This document shows positions 44,801-56,678 of a stretch of DNA of 64,000 bases, piece by piece. Position numbers and translations under genes: made by a program. The first letter of the stretch is position 1. Each line of letters begins with the position of its first letter. The stretch lies in assembly GCA_047967505.1 (NCBI GenBank), contig CM106538.1; one strand, written 5' to 3'. The notes below the pieces were generated by a model that did not search any database, was not told where the DNA came from, and was given only the letters and a program-made list of their open reading frames with translations. Source of the DNA: Dipteris shenzhenensis. Lineage: Eukaryota; Polypodiophyta; Polypodiopsida; Gleicheniales.

Positions 44801-45771
44801 ATCTTTAGAGAAGGAGGCAGGTGTATGATCCTGGTCCTTTATGTGGACGACCTTGTCATAACAGGGAACCACGAAGAGGAGATCTCGCAGACGAAGCATT
44901 TTCTAGGAAGAGAGTTTGAAATGACAGACCTCGGATTGATGCATTTTTGTTTGGGGATTGAAGTTTGGCAGGAGCTGAAACAGATCTTCATTTCACAGCT
45001 GCAGTATGCTGGAGAGATACTGAAGGCATTTGGCATGGCTGAGTGCAAGACAGTTGGTACCCCTATGGAGGTTGACGCGAAGCTCTCAAACGATGATTCA
45101 TCACCACTGGTGGACGAAGCGAAGTACAGAAGGCTTATGGGCAGCTTGATCTACCTGTGCAACACACGGCCGGACATCAGCTTTGCGACTTGTGTACTTA
45201 GCAGGTTTTCCAATAAGCCCTGGGAGAACCATTGGAGGGCAGGGATGTAGTGCTGAAATACATCAAAGGCACACTTGATTATGGCATCACCTATACCAAG
45301 GGCAACATCTTGACTGAATTCTGTGACTCGGATTGGGTAGGAGAGGTGGACAACAGGAGATCAGTGACAGGGTACTGTTTCTCACTTGGATCATGAGTTG
45401 TGTCATGGGTCAGCAAGAAGCAACCCACAGTTGCTCTTTCTTCTACCGAGGCCGAGTACAAATCTACATGCTTTGCTTCTTGCGAGGCAGTGTGGTTGAG
45501 GAGGATTTTGGGGGACATTGGTACAGTGTAGAACAAGCGTACGCAGTTATCATGTGACAATCAGAGTTGCATGGTGATTGCAAAGAACCTGGTGTTCCAC
45601 GCTCGCACAAAACACATTGAGATTCAATATCACTTTGTACGTGAGCTCATCATGGATTGAGAGGTCAACTTGGTGTCTATAGAGAATGCTGCGAACATCT
45701 TCACGAAGGCTCTTGGAAGAGACTTGCTGGAGAGGCATCTTCATCGACTTGGCATTGGGCCAAAAAAGTAA
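41816..45771 (+). pseudogene. Ty1/copia gag-pol remnant
   Basis: The gag ATG at 41816 starts MAQPARLRIPPFGESGKLDG, then FNYPLWKFKMKTIL. UBN2-type gag helices run to 42450, and an intact zinc knuckle CFYCNKVGHKQNEC is at 42556-42597. The protease site reads IIDNGAS (42741; Asp-Asn instead of Asp-Ser/Thr). Integrase covers 43110-43790 with LWHERFGHLN, HTDLY, LIDDYSRR and RSDRGGEF; this 279-codon stretch is the longest intact part. RT has QMDVKSAFLNGDLKEEVY (44583) and LYVDDLVITG (44838) but lacks the KARLVAKGF segment near 44475. RNase H includes DSDWVG (45325) and SSTEAEY (45450). Stops and shifts throughout. Confidence 0.93.
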
Positions 45772-45801
45772 GTTCACTTGCAGGTGGACATTGAAGGGGG
45801 G

Positions 45802-46504
45802 TGTTAGATATCAATGCTCCACTCTCGTGTAACTACGCAGGAACCAGCTAACTCTACTTGTAAGCCCCCCATATGAGAAGAAGGCATTTGAGTAGCTCGG
45901 TTATCCGGTAGGTCCTAGTTTAGACACCAGATGGGGGCCATGTGTGGCTTGATGGCTGGACGGCTTTAGATAGAGTTGGCACACCGCCAACTAGGCTACA
46001 TGCAAGTGCGAGAAGGCATCCCTTGACTGACCGCACTGAGGGTAGACGGAGTGTTTCCCGGGGTAGCCCACTCTCGAGTTGCAAGGCCCGTTTGGACACT
46101 CTGATTATCCCGGATGGTTGCTCTGTTTTGCACACTGGTTCTATCATATGGTCGGTGGCCTATTTTGAGACCGACCCCCAGTCGACCGTTTTGGGTGGAC
46201 TGGGTCGGCCACCCAATTGATCCTGACTGACTATGACTGGTGGCTATATAAGAGCAAGCCCGTGAAGACCATTTCATCACTGGCTACAGCAACCCTGATT
46301 CCTTAGCATCCAGCCTCTGTCTTCTACTGTTTCCAGCACGCCATCGAAGCTTCTTTCACAGGAGCGCACGGTTGGGAGGCAGCACCATCTATTGTATCAG
46401 TTCTATAGTAATCAAATTTTTGATTCTCCATACTATCTTGTTTTCTCTCTTGCATATGAGGTCCTGTTATCTGTTGAGCACAGACGTTGTATTATTTTCT
46501 TACA
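45802..46504 (+). repeat. 3' LTR (703 bp)
   Basis: TGTTAGATATC...CTTACA preceded by the purine tract GAAGGGGGG. Compared with the 5' LTR it shows scattered transitions and a shorter middle. Confidence 0.92.
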
Positions 46505-46509
46505 CTCCA

Positions 46510-48450
46510 TATTTTTGTAGATACATGCATGCAATCGGGCTACTCCACCTTTTCCACTGGTAGCGTCAAGTCATCCTATAGTTGTGTCTCACCAACTGGC
46601 ACCTCCACTGCCTGGTCAGCAACTTGCTGCACCGGTGGCCCAACCAACCAACAGTGATGAGTCGAAGATTGCCAGAAACACCTAGTCTTTTATGCCGCAG
46701 GGGCGGAGTTCCTCCAATTGCAAGTAGTTGGTACCATTCGCCCTCTCCAAATCCAGAAGCTTCGTCTTTCATCTTTGGATGGCGGACTGACTACTACTAA
46801 AGGCCCCCATGGACTGCTCAACACATTCTAGAACAATGCAATGGAGCTTCCCAGGATGTGCAATCTAGAAGCAGCCTTATCCGATTGGCTTTACCATGAT
46901 ATGCAACTCAAAGGAGGCATCTTCCAAGTCATTACGTCTCCTTCAATAAACATCCTCTATGTCATTATTTGGGTTCTTAGCCTTGGCTATTCCATAAACT
47001 GATGTAATTTATTTTTCTATCAATCTTTTTCTTAATATAGATTTAGCTCCCCTTCAAGGTATCTGATTTCTCGTTAGGCCTTGTGGATTCTTGGTCTTTT
47101 AATCATTCCCTTGGGGTGCCAAGTGTTAACCAGGCCGACCACCCAAATTGGGGTAGGAATTTCGATAACACGAGAGGTCTGACAATCAGAGTCACATGAA
47201 CCGAACCCACCTATGACAAGCCTTTAAGGCACATTCAAGAGGGCAGCCACTCCCTGTTCAATGCAACGGCAACCTTGGGTAATGCGGCAACACCTGCGTG
47301 GCCCTAGGTACCTATTGTATGCATACAACAGTTAGTTTAGACTGCACAACACCTTACGATGACTATTGGTGAGAAGTACAATTTATAAGGGGTACCTTAA
47401 AAGGATAAAAAGCTGCACTTTTCAATAAAAGTCTAGCTATGCGCACATTCATTTGATTTAGTTCCCTTTGAAAAATACTTCAAAGTATTATACACGAGGA
47501 GCCTCTCTTGAAATATATCAATTTATGTGTGTATAGTAAAGCCAATGATACAAAAAAATATAGCTTTCTCATGTAAATAATTTACTATTTAAGTTTTCAT
47601 GCTCTTATTATTTTTAAAATTTAATGCTCAAGCAATACCACTAGATGAATATAGGAGCTTCCACTCCAACATGCTCAAAAAATATGTGTTTCTTCTAACA
47701 TCTTGCAATCCTAATTGACTAGAGCTTGCTAGGAATCTTGCCCACAAGAAGAAGAAGAATATTATTCTTCCTCGCCATAACCAACATATATTCCTTGCCA
47801 TACCCAACATAGGATTATTCCTCGCCATGCCCAACTTTTACTGAGAAATGACGAGGAACTTAGCAAGATTTTGCCAATGTCATCATTGCAAATGTGGGAG
47901 TATTACCGAATATTCATTCAATTGTTATTACGCTAGAATTCTAGATAGGCCAAAGGGAAAGCTGGAGGTGCCTCCCAAAAATGTTAAGCTCAGTTTATGC
48001 TTGGTATGAGTGGCTTTGATATGCCTTTTAACATCCTATGCTTTTCAAAGGTTCAATTTTCTGGGTTATATCAACGATCAATTGAATTGTAACTTTTATG
48101 TTGATAAATTTTTTTTGGCAAAAAAATTGAAAGGCAAGAATGAACAGTCAAGCGTTCTTTATAATGCTTCTTCATGAATTAATTGATGCCATCGGCCTTG
48201 AAGATTTCCATATTATTTCCAAATGTTCCCATTACTTTAAGGCTCTGAGACTATCTTTTCCTAGGGGAGGATCTACTGGTGAGGAATGTTTACTTAACTA
48301 ACTGCTCCATGATTGTGGTGAGATGTTGAACAAGATAAGTGTAATTGTGATTTGCATCTGGGGGTTATGGTTGCATAATAAAGGCAGGATTTGATTACAA
48401 AATTTGATTAAAAGCATATAAAATGTCGAGATTCGTAAAATACCCGATCT
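46510..48450. other. no gene seen
   Basis: 46582-46800 has a 72-codon open stretch without a recognised domain. At 47755-47835 a unit of about 25 bp (TTCCTCGCCATACCCAACATA) occurs three times. The remainder is AT-rich with no supported gene. Confidence 0.4.

Positions 48451-48453
<3 letters not shown>

Positions 48454-48500
<47 letters not shown>
48454..48500 (+). repeat. (GA)n microsatellite upstream of the DUF2921 gene
   Basis: About 46 bp of GA repeats lie roughly 400 bp before the gene, and a short (GC)n run lies near 48650. GA repeats in plant promoters can bind GAGA-type BBR/BPC proteins; that role here is an inference. Confidence 0.85.
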
Positions 48501-48502
<2 letters not shown>

Positions 48503-48966
48503 TGCATGTAATGCTAGGGGAAGTGTTTTTCCTAATTAAGAGATAATTGAGATCCAATGTGGAAATTCCCTTAAAATTGTAGAGGAAGAGGAGGGACATA
48601 AAAAGGGCGAGGCAGATAGATGGCGTATGTGTGGACATGAACACTCACACGCGCGCGCGCGCACGCACACAAGGGGAGAGGACTGAGTTGCGTGCAAGGG
48701 GAGACGACTCGTACTCTGTCCGAAAGGCTTGACTGACCTTGACTTATATGAGATCTACACTGCAAAGTGCAGACGACGCTTTAATGATGAGAGGAAGAAG
48801 GAAAGCAAGGCCATTCGATAAATCTGTTAACTTTAAAGTGCATCAAACAAAATGAGATTCATTGATTGATCGAAAGTGACAGACGATGCGGCTCTTGAAG
48901 AAGACGACCACTATCAATTTCCAAGTTCTTCATTTCTTCTCCTCATCAGCTCATCTCTCCTGCACC

Positions 48967-51792
48967 ATGCATCGTCCACACCTCGCCTCTTCCTGTTCTT
49001 TCTTCTTCTTCTTCTTCTTCTTCTTCCTCCCTTGCACTTCTGCTCGTGCCTCCTTTGTCCGCCGCCTCCACCACCCCTACTCCAATTGCACCTCTCAATT
49101 GCACACACATTGCCCATCCCTCTCTGCCCATCTTCCCCTTCCTCCCTCTTCCACTCTTCTCTCGCTTGCTCACAGGAAAACCTTCGCATCTTCCATTTAT
49201 TCGGAGCTTTCTTTCGCATCCGGAAAGTGGCACCAACCATCCCTGCCCGCTCCATCCGTAGCCTCAGACACTCAGTACCATAGCACCAACGTTGCTTCGC
49301 TTTCCATTAGGGATGTCCAGCTGCCTGAGATATCTGATGGCAAGACTGCCAACGTCTCCGCTCTGCTGAACTTATTCCTCCCTTCCGACAATGCCATCGG
49401 TTCACTCCCTGTCATGATGCAGGGCATTTACAGAGAACAACCGAACGGGGAACGAGTTCTCTGCATGCTCGGGTCTCTGTGGGTCGCGAATATATCTCGT
49501 CCCTGGGATAGGCTGGGATTGCAGGACGTATTGATCACGGGGAGCGGCTCCTCACTTTCGCCACTCGAACATTGCAATCTGAAGGCCGAGATTTACTACC
49601 CTACGCGTCCATCCCTCACTTCAGTACGGGAGGTTCGAGGTCGATTAACGAGCTTGAGTGCTCCTTCAGCTTCAGGTTATTTTAACGCAGTTGATCTCCA
49701 TTCGCAGCTGGAGTCTTACGCGGGCTATCAATTCTCCTCCGAAGAGCTGGTCGCCGCGGCCCGCAACAATTCTCAGCGACCGGAAGGGGTTTTCTGTCGC
49801 GCTGCAGATGCTTATAATGCACGCCAAGGAGGTAGCTTCTGCAGTATGTTATCATGGGCATCCTCTCGAGTGATGCCCACCAGGATCGGTCCACTTGGTA
49901 GGGATGCACACGCGAATAGCGAGCTCTCTGCGATCTGGCGGGTTGCTATCGAGAAAGTTGAATGTAGATACATCGCTGACGGAATCCACAACCGGAGCGC
50001 GAACGTGAGTGCTAGTTTTGGACTGGATGGCCTCACAATCGTAGCAGAGGGAAAGTGGAACGATTCCTCTGGCGTGCTTTGCATGATTGGGTGCAGGAAT
50101 GACCATTATCCGATCACAGAGCGCAACAAGGAGGAATTCTGCGACTGTCGGATCTGCATGTACACACACTCTACTTTCTCCCTCAAGCAAAGGAGCATCC
50201 TGACAGGTAGCATCTCTAAGGTTCGAAACAGTTCCGCCTCGTTCTATCCTATTTATTTCCACTCTTCTCCGGATCAACGTCTGCCCAATTTTTGGTCCAA
50301 CGTGACCTATCGCTACAGCAAGATTGCCGCTGTGAAAGCTTTTCGTGAGAGGGATGAATCGATCGGCACTCTAGAAGAGAAACTCAAGACGTCCCTGTTC
50401 AAATACCCGCCTTCGAAGTCGCTTCATGGCGTCACTAGCAACACCCCGGTGGAAGAAATGATATTGACGCCAAGAGAGCAAGCAGATCCGTCCTGGTATT
50501 CTACTTGGACTCGAAGTCGTCTCCGGACGAAGACAAAGGTCCAATATACCGGTAAGTGGCAGCTGATTGCAATTGAAGAGCATGTCCGGATGGAAAGATT
50601 GGAGGACGTTGACGATAGGCAATTGGAGGAGAGCAGCGCCAGTGTGAAAGTTGCAGCCCAACTGGATCTCCATGACGCAGCTGATGAGCCAAGAGAAGGT
50701 AGCCAGACGTTTTTTGTGGAGGGACAATATGTCCCGAAACTGGGAACGATGTACTTGGTTGGGTGCAGGGAGGTACAGGAGCCATGGGAGAGCAGCAGGG
50801 AAGACCTAAGCAGCTTAGAAGAAGGGCTCGATTGCAACTTGAAGATGAAGGTGCAGTATTCCCCCATCAATGCTCCATGGTCCATCTTTCCAACTCAGAA
50901 GTTTATTGTCACCAGCACACGCACTGTAGGCGATCCCTTCTTCTTCTCAGAGATTAAGCTGGAGATAAAGCAGGAGCTCTACATGAAACACACAAAAATG
51001 AAGGACTTGGTGCTTGGCTTGATTTTTCAGACTTTGATAGTGGGCTGTATAACTTCTCAGGTGCTGTATATGAGGAGCCAAACAGACTTCATACCTTATA
51101 TTTCGCTGCTGATGCTAACTGTGCAAGCAGTGGGATACACCATTGAATTGCTGAAAGGGTTGTCTTTTATAGGTGTGTACGTTTTCACTTATAATAGATC
51201 ATTTGATCTCCTGGGGTTTGGGGTGGCGAAGCTGCTCTATGTCGCAGCATTGCTTCTCACTGTGGAAATGGCAAAGACAGTTTACTTGGCAAGGATAAAA
51301 CTGAGAACAAGGAGAACTGTGGAGGGCTGGCGATTACCTGCTGTTGACGCCTTGTGCTTCGTTACACTCATCGTCATAACGGAAATCAGCAAATGGACTT
51401 CATATGTTCAGCCGACGTTTGATGTAACTCACCTTCAACAATATGGGCAACCCAATATCTTCCAATATACCAGATTAATGCAAGCCCTCTTCCTGCTTCC
51501 TCAAATTGTACACAAGGGCATGTGGAAACCACAAGGAATGAGGAAGCCGTTATGCAAACTCTTCTACATTGGGATCACATTCTTGAGGATGATTCCTTAT
51601 GCCTATGAGGGCAGGCATTTGTTTTTCTTTGATCCTTACTATGCAGGCTTTGATTTGTACAAGGAGGTGACACACATCACGATAGCTGCGGTTGCTGCGG
51701 TGGTTGCCATTGTGGTGTACATTCAGCAAAGTGGTCTGAGAAAGCCTTCCAACGTCTTCAACCTGGCCCCTGACAGCCACGGGGAAGAATGA
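48967..51792 (+). CDS. DUF2921-type membrane protein, intronless
   Basis: One uninterrupted frame runs from ATG 48886 (968 residues). I prefer the second in-frame ATG at 48967 (941 residues), because it puts a signal peptide at the very start: MHRPHLASSC, then a run of nine Phe, then LPCTSARA. About 680 residues of extracytoplasmic sequence follow, with repeated Cys-containing motifs such as GERVLCMLG, VLCMIGCRN and MYLVGCRE, typical of the duplicated DUF2921 lumenal domain. From about residue 705 (numbered from 48886) there are roughly seven hydrophobic segments (LVLGLIFQTLIVGCITSQVL, ISLLMLTVQAVGYTIELL, AKLLYVAALLLTVEMAK and so on) and a short tail. Length and architecture fit the plant family, whose biochemical role is poorly known; I give no function. 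Intact and apparently functional. Confidence 0.85.
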   Translation: MHRPHLASSCSFFFFFFFFFLPCTSARASFVRRLHHPYSNCTSQLHTHCPSLSAHLPLPPSSTLLSLAHRKTFASSIYSELSFASGKWHQPSLPAPSVASDTQYHSTNVASLSIRDVQLPEISDGKTANVSALLNLFLPSDNAIGSLPVMMQGIYREQPNGERVLCMLGSLWVANISRPWDRLGLQDVLITGSGSSLSPLEHCNLKAEIYYPTRPSLTSVREVRGRLTSLSAPSASGYFNAVDLHSQLESYAGYQFSSEELVAAARNNSQRPEGVFCRAADAYNARQGGSFCSMLSWASSRVMPTRIGPLGRDAHANSELSAIWRVAIEKVECRYIADGIHNRSANVSASFGLDGLTIVAEGKWNDSSGVLCMIGCRNDHYPITERNKEEFCDCRICMYTHSTFSLKQRSILTGSISKVRNSSASFYPIYFHSSPDQRLPNFWSNVTYRYSKIAAVKAFRERDESIGTLEEKLKTSLFKYPPSKSLHGVTSNTPVEEMILTPREQADPSWYSTWTRSRLRTKTKVQYTGKWQLIAIEEHVRMERLEDVDDRQLEESSASVKVAAQLDLHDAADEPREGSQTFFVEGQYVPKLGTMYLVGCREVQEPWESSREDLSSLEEGLDCNLKMKVQYSPINAPWSIFPTQKFIVTSTRTVGDPFFFSEIKLEIKQELYMKHTKMKDLVLGLIFQTLIVGCITSQVLYMRSQTDFIPYISLLMLTVQAVGYTIELLKGLSFIGVYVFTYNRSFDLLGFGVAKLLYVAALLLTVEMAKTVYLARIKLRTRRTVEGWRLPAVDALCFVTLIVITEISKWTSYVQPTFDVTHLQQYGQPNIFQYTRLMQALFLLPQIVHKGMWKPQGMRKPLCKLFYIGITFLRMIPYAYEGRHLFFFDPYYAGFDLYKEVTHITIAAVAAVVAIVVYIQQSGLRKPSNVFNLAPDSHGEE

Positions 51793-52872
51793 GCAGCAAA
51801 TTAAAGAGCGTTTCAACATCTTGTCGTGCCACTCGCCTCCGTCTGCTTATTTTGATCCCCCACCTCCCAAACCCATTATTATCTACCGCCATTACTTATC
51901 TCCCTTACCTTCGTTTGTGAACTCCTCACCTCTTTTGGACTCCACCAACCAAGACACTACTCAGCCAATGTTTTATTTGAACAATTGTAACTAGACTGTC
52001 TATTTGCATTCATATACCTCGAGCTCTGTAGCAAAAAACATGCACACAGGTATATAGAACACCTGGATACACATTTCCTCTGCTAACGTTTTTTCAGTAG
52101 TGCGTTTGAGTTTAGAATTCCTTGTGCTTATAGCACGCAAGGTCGAAGACTGCTAGCGGACTTTCAACATTGCTCCCTTGCCAGCATGTCTATTGTTTGA
52201 ATCACTATCGGAGTCTCATCTACCTGTTCTTTTTCCTTCTGCAAGCGAATCAAGGTGGTGGTTCTCATAAATTCTCCAAAGAACCACTTCTCTTACACTT
52301 TAGTGGTAGTTCTTTCCATAAAGAGCTGCATTTGTTCTTCTAGACACGTTAGGAGCGTCACTTTTTGCTCCCTCCCTCAAAACATCATGATCCATGTAGA
52401 GTGAGAGAAAAGATGACTCATCCATAGTAAGCCTTGCAAGCCTTCGGTAAAAAGAGCAAGATGGAGAAGATATGAAAGCAGCTCTTTCTCAATGCCCAAA
52501 TCCCCTCGTGGCAAAAAATCAAACAATAAATTTACACTATGATATAAACACTACCCATTCTCATCACAGAGATAGAACTTTCATCTCCAAGCAAAAGCAC
52601 TCTTCACAACAATAGCCCATTCTCATCATGGAGACATAACTTTCCTCTCCAAGAAAATAGTATGCATGAATTGGTACACCCATCCAAAAGGCTTGAAACA
52701 CAATTGTGCACTGGATCATGGAGGGAAGTTCTCAATTGTCTGGACGGACCCAAAACATAGTTGGGTTCTCACATATATGCTTTTCTCTTGAGGTGTTGTG
52801 GCAATACAAAGGCTCCTGGGGATGGCAAGTGAACATAATTTATTTTTTGAAAATCGGCTTTTGGAAATGCAT
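51793..52872. other. 3' flank of the DUF2921 gene and spacer
   Basis: No coding signal. A duplicated phrase (CCCATTCTCATCA-n-GAGA-n-ACTTTC) occurs near 52553 and 52617. Confidence 0.5.
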
Positions 52873-53090
52873 TAGGGGAGAAATGGGGTCTCAAAAGGGC
52901 CTCCAATTAGTGTTTCTTAATTTCAAGGGATTGGAGAGGGATTTGAGGTGTACCAATAAGAGTGCTAGAAGGTGTGAGGCAATGGTATGTAGAGGTGGAG
53001 GGTGAGAAGGGTTGCAAAGAGCCCCTATTGGTTGCTCCCCTTACACTAGGGACCACCCAAACCATCCCCCCTCTCTCTTAACCCATGTTT
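52873..53090 (+). mobile_element. repeat leader module, copy B
   Basis: Begins ATTAGGGGAGAAATGGGG, then TCTCAAAAGGGCCT, matching copy A at 29437. Diverged similarity continues through GGAGGGT-n-AGAA to a C-rich end. It is followed, as in copy A, by a pyrimidine-rich stretch and an ATG. Confidence 0.6.
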
Positions 53091-53257
53091 GACCCTCCTA
53101 CCAAGTGCACCTTTCCCACATGAGCCCAAATCTGCCTTCAATGAGATGATGGGTCCCTTGTGGCAAATATTTCTTCTTCTCTCCCTCTTTCTAGGGCCTC
53201 TGCTCCCCACTATTCTGGTCCAGCCTGCCAATTCCCTCCATTTTTGAATTGCCTCCC

Positions 53258-53580
53258 ATGCATTTGTCCTCTTCTCCCTCTTTCTCTGCTCCCTCCTGCT
53301 CTGGCTTGCTTGCCGCAGTTGCTCTCTCTCTCTCTCTCTCTTCCATTTGCTGTGTACCTCCCCCCCCCGCCCCCCCTCTCTCTCTCTCCCTCTCCCTTCT
53401 CTCTCTCTCCTGTGCCTCTGTTTGTGCTGCTCTGTCCTTCTCCATCTCCCTCTTTTGTGCCTCTATTGGAGCTGCTCTGTCCCTCTCCTTCTCCCTCTCC
53501 TATGCCTCTGTTGCTGTTGCTCTGTCCCTCTCCTTCTCCCTCTTTTGTGCCTCTGTTGGAGCTGCATTGCCCTGTGTAGG
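53258..53580 (+). repeat. pyrimidine-rich tract
   Basis: CT/CTCC repeats with a C8-G-C7 run near 53360. Units of about 45-60 bp (TGCCTCTGTTGGAGCTGC, TCTGTCCCTCTCCTTCTCCC) are tandemly repeated at 53400-53580. ORFs across it are low-complexity. Confidence 0.9.
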
Positions 53581-53613
53581 AGTCCCATTCTTATTGTTGC
53601 AACGTCTGCAAGC

Positions 53614-54900
53614 ATGGTGGGGAGTAAGGCTACAAGACCATGCAATGCTGTGACCTCTTGTGTCTTCCACAACACCAGAAATGCATTGGATGAGTGGATT
53701 CCTTGCACCTACAGTGTAAATGACTGGATAGTGATGAAAGGATCGACCAAAGGTCCACATAAGCTTCCCAAGAGCAAGAGAGGTGATATCGTGTATGAGT
53801 GGAAGGGGCGCATCTTGAAGTTCAAGTTTGGGAAGAAAGGATGGCTCACAAAAGTGCAACATGTTTACATGGGAAAAGATATGCGGCTTCTTCAATCATT
53901 CAATCAATCTAGGATTCCATCACACTGTGAGCTCTTCTATCTATGTATCTTTTTCACCTGTAAGTGTAATGAGTCCATTTGGAAATTTTGTGTTTGGTTT
54001 CTAAGAGCTCTTATTCATGGTGGCAGATGTTTTCCCTTCGGACTTCGAGGAGTGGGAACCAGTTGAATCATTCATAGGTAAGTTCACTGCGATTTATGAG
54101 GATTTAGGTAAGTAAATGCATGCAGGAGAGAAGTTGGCCTCCTTGCGAATGAAGAATGTGTATACGGTATAACGCACATCACTCCAACGACATCATCAAG
54201 CTATGACCGTCTGCAAACCATTGCACCACCACAACTTCAAGACATGAATTGCAACAATGTGGACTCGAGGACATTGCAATCGTACAAGAATAAGATTGCA
54301 AAGGATGTGGACATCGCCATGAGGTTTACATTTGGATCCAAATGGGCAAGGTTATCTTGGTTTATGCCTCTACACATTTTTGCTTCTTTGTTTCAGAATA
54401 TACATATGCATAAAACAAAAACTATGTGGTCCTGCAAGCGTGTAGATGAAAATGCTCTTGAAGATTTACTTGGGATGAATTGGGGAACCAGGTCAGGCAA
54501 CCAAAAGGGTGATGTGTTTCAATGTCATGCATGTAAAGACAATGTGGTCATTAGATACCATTTGTCATGCTAGATGTTGTATTTAGTTTTTCAGTACAGG
54601 CATTGGAAGAAAACAAATGGTCGGTGGCTTCCCCTAAACTCTAATGATGAAGACAATATGGGGATAAGTTTGTCTATTGATGTTGAAGAGGGAGATGTCA
54701 AGAATGTGAATGTCACATTGCAATGGACTCTAAGGGATGTGCGAGAACACTTATTGGTCATGGTGAAGGATGGCATGTTAGAGTCCTTCTACTTTACCTT
54801 AAATGGTGGTAAGATCAGTCACTGTGTGGAGAAGTGCATGCATAGTGCCAATTTCATTCCTCATGCAACTTTGAAGATTGCTAACAATGTGTTTGACTAG
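53614..54900 (+). pseudogene. unknown multi-exon gene B
   Basis: Exon 1 (53614-53926) starts MVGSKATRPCNAVTSC and includes YEWKGRILKFKFGKKGW. Exon 2 (54027-54077, after GTGGCAG) encodes VFPSDFEEWEPVESFI and ends before GTAAGT in matching phase. A third exon after ATGCAG (54126) encodes GEKLASLRMKNVYTV and then meets a stop. Further coding-like pieces are DVDIAMRFTFGSKWAR (54310), DENALEDLLGMNWGT (54445), a Cys/His cluster CHACKDNVVIRYHLSC (54525) and a terminal domain 54600-54898. The latter pieces are in different frames, so some introns or shifts are unresolved. No family is recognised. It follows the repeat leader and precedes family C copy 2, which suggests element-borne cargo. Confidence 0.45.
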
Positions 54901-55019
54901 TGCAGCATTTAATTTTTTATCCAATCCTAGTTATTGCTTCAAAAGATGATGGATTATTAAATTGGAATGTTAATTCTTTTGATGTTTTCTCCTTTCAGCG
55001 CATGATAAATGTTTTTTGA

Positions 55020-55176
55020 AAAAATTGGGGATTTAATGATTAGTTTTAATTTTTAGGGTTTTGATATATATAAAGGGGTAAGAGCCCTTTTTACATCACG
55101 TTCTCACTTTCATGTTTAGAGAGCCATAGAAACTCCCACCCTCAAAAGCTACTCACTCCATCAATCGCTATTTGCT
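55020..55176 (+). promoter_or_regulatory. promoter region of family C copy 2
   Basis: GATATATATAAAGGGG near 55062-55077 is a strong TATA box about 110 bp before the ATG. A TTTTAGGGTTTTG telo-box-like motif just precedes it. Confidence 0.6.
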
Positions 55177-56678
55177 ATGGATTCAACGAGAACTGCGTTC
55201 AATGAATTCATCTCGCGAACTGCATTTGTAGGTCGTGATGAGGAAGAGCTATTTTTAGTGTTTGATAGGACTTTAGATGTCTTGGGCACATATGTGCGAG
55301 CCAAGGATGACTTCTTAGAGCTCGTCCTCTACATGCAAGAGAATTTCAGAAATTTTGCTTTTACACTTGACCACTCTTCAAACAGATGGGTTCCCATAGA
55401 TTACATCAAGTATCTGCTCCTAGAGGAGCCCAAGATTGTAAAGCGCTTGGCCTGCTTTTGTGATAATCTTACAGAGGAAGGGTTTAGGACGGTAGAAGTA
55501 AAAGACATCCTAGAAGCGGGGATCACGGGAAATATAGGTACTAAATTCATTTCATGGGAGATGACATTCATCTTTCTTCTCCAAGAAGGAAATTTAGAGG
55601 AAGAAGCCTCATCGTCCAGCACCCCCTCTAGTAGAACTACTGATATCCTCGTCCCTAGACTAGACTCTGACATGTACATGGAAGAGAGTCTTGACCATAC
55701 AAGAGAGGAGATGGAAGCAGCTCAAGCATTGAGCCTCTTCAAGAGCCCCCAGTAGAGCAAGAATCTGCATCGGAGACCGCTGATGCAGAAGCAAAGTTAA
55801 GGTCCTTGTCCCCCCTCATCATTGATGGAGAAGAGTACATATTTCTCCAATGTGACATATAGGTTATTTTTGGACTATGAGAGGATGAGGCATTCGGAGT
55901 CCTATTTGGGTTCGATGTTGACACAAGTGTCAAAGATCCTGGGGTTTTAGGTTCCGAAGACCAGACAATGGAAGAGTTTCTCTTGAAGATGCTGGTTTCA
56001 ATGAGGGATGCAGACCCGTCCATATATGATGCACAACCCTCTCATGCAGAAGCTTCCACCTCCAAGACAAGTCAGGAGAAAGTGTCCACCTCCCAAATGG
56101 AACATCACACAGCACCTGCTTCAGGAAGGGATAGAAGTCGACGACACTATAGTGGTAAGTTCGAACAATACTTTTTATTTTGATATTATTTCAGTATAAT
56201 TTGTTTTGTCGGTCTTCTAATGTTTTTTGAAATGTTGCAGGATGTGTTAGAGCTTGATGAATTCTCATCTCGACGGGGTAATGTTCGCAATGCATTTGGG
56301 CGAGATCATTCTTTGGCCCATTACCTTGACAAAGTCGCAGAGCTCCTCGTGGTCTTTCGCAATAAATTTTCTCCTCGAGGGCCTTCAGAGCCGCTGAAGT
56401 GCAAGGCATTGTTGCACACTATCGGATACTCCAACATTACTCGAAATGCCAACAAAGAGTTTTTAGTACACCGCCTGGCTGCTATCAATGCTTTTGGATC
56501 GAACATTCACAGCAGGACATTGACGGCAACAACTATGTCTTTGGTAGCAAGAGAGGAGGATGTTAGTGCTATTGCGGCTAGGTTGATATCTAGGAGTCCA
56601 CTAGGGGATTCAAAGACCCCTATTCTCGATGTACTCAAACTAGCCAAGAAGAAAGATAGCCTATGGGGCCTTTTGTAA
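55177..56678 (+). pseudogene. unknown gene, family C copy 2
   Basis: Homologous along its length to the minus-strand gene at 36102-37566. It starts MDSTRTAFNEFISRTAFVGR and has DVLGTYVRAKDDFLELVLYMQ and NRWVPIDYIKYLL. The middle exon has IIDGEEYIFLQCDI, then stops at TAG 55860 and TGA 55878, then EDEAFGVLFGFDVDTSVKDPG. The end of exon 2 reads EGIEVDDTIV before GTAAGT (56156). Exon 3 (from 56241, after TTGCAG) reads DVLELDEFSSRRGNVRNAFGRDHSLAHYLD to the stop at 56676-56678. Two stops and at least one frame change disable the middle exon, yet exons 1 and 3 are clean. Conservation of splice sites in both copies supports a real gene family. Confidence 0.62.

Larger units (their letters stand above)
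40840..46509 (+). mobile_element. complete but decayed Ty1/copia element with CTCCA target duplication
   Basis: The element comprises 5' LTR 40845-41576, primer site 41577, gag-pol remnant 41816-45771, polypurine tract before 45802 and 3' LTR 45802-46504. CTCCA is duplicated at 40840-40844 and 46505-46509. The LTRs are 732 and 703 bp and differ at many sites, mostly C/T and G/A changes. This is an old insertion, much older than the one at 5611. Confidence 0.93.

Noticed and set aside
48886-48966. Longer start for the DUF2921 protein
   Set aside because: It would place 27 residues before the signal peptide; the second ATG gives a normal signal peptide. The upstream ATG cannot be excluded.
52873-53043. 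Small TTA-flanked MITE ending at 53042
   Set aside because: A weak inverted match (GGGGAGCAACC versus GGGGAGAAATG) exists, but the similarity to copy A continues past it and copy A lacks the same end.
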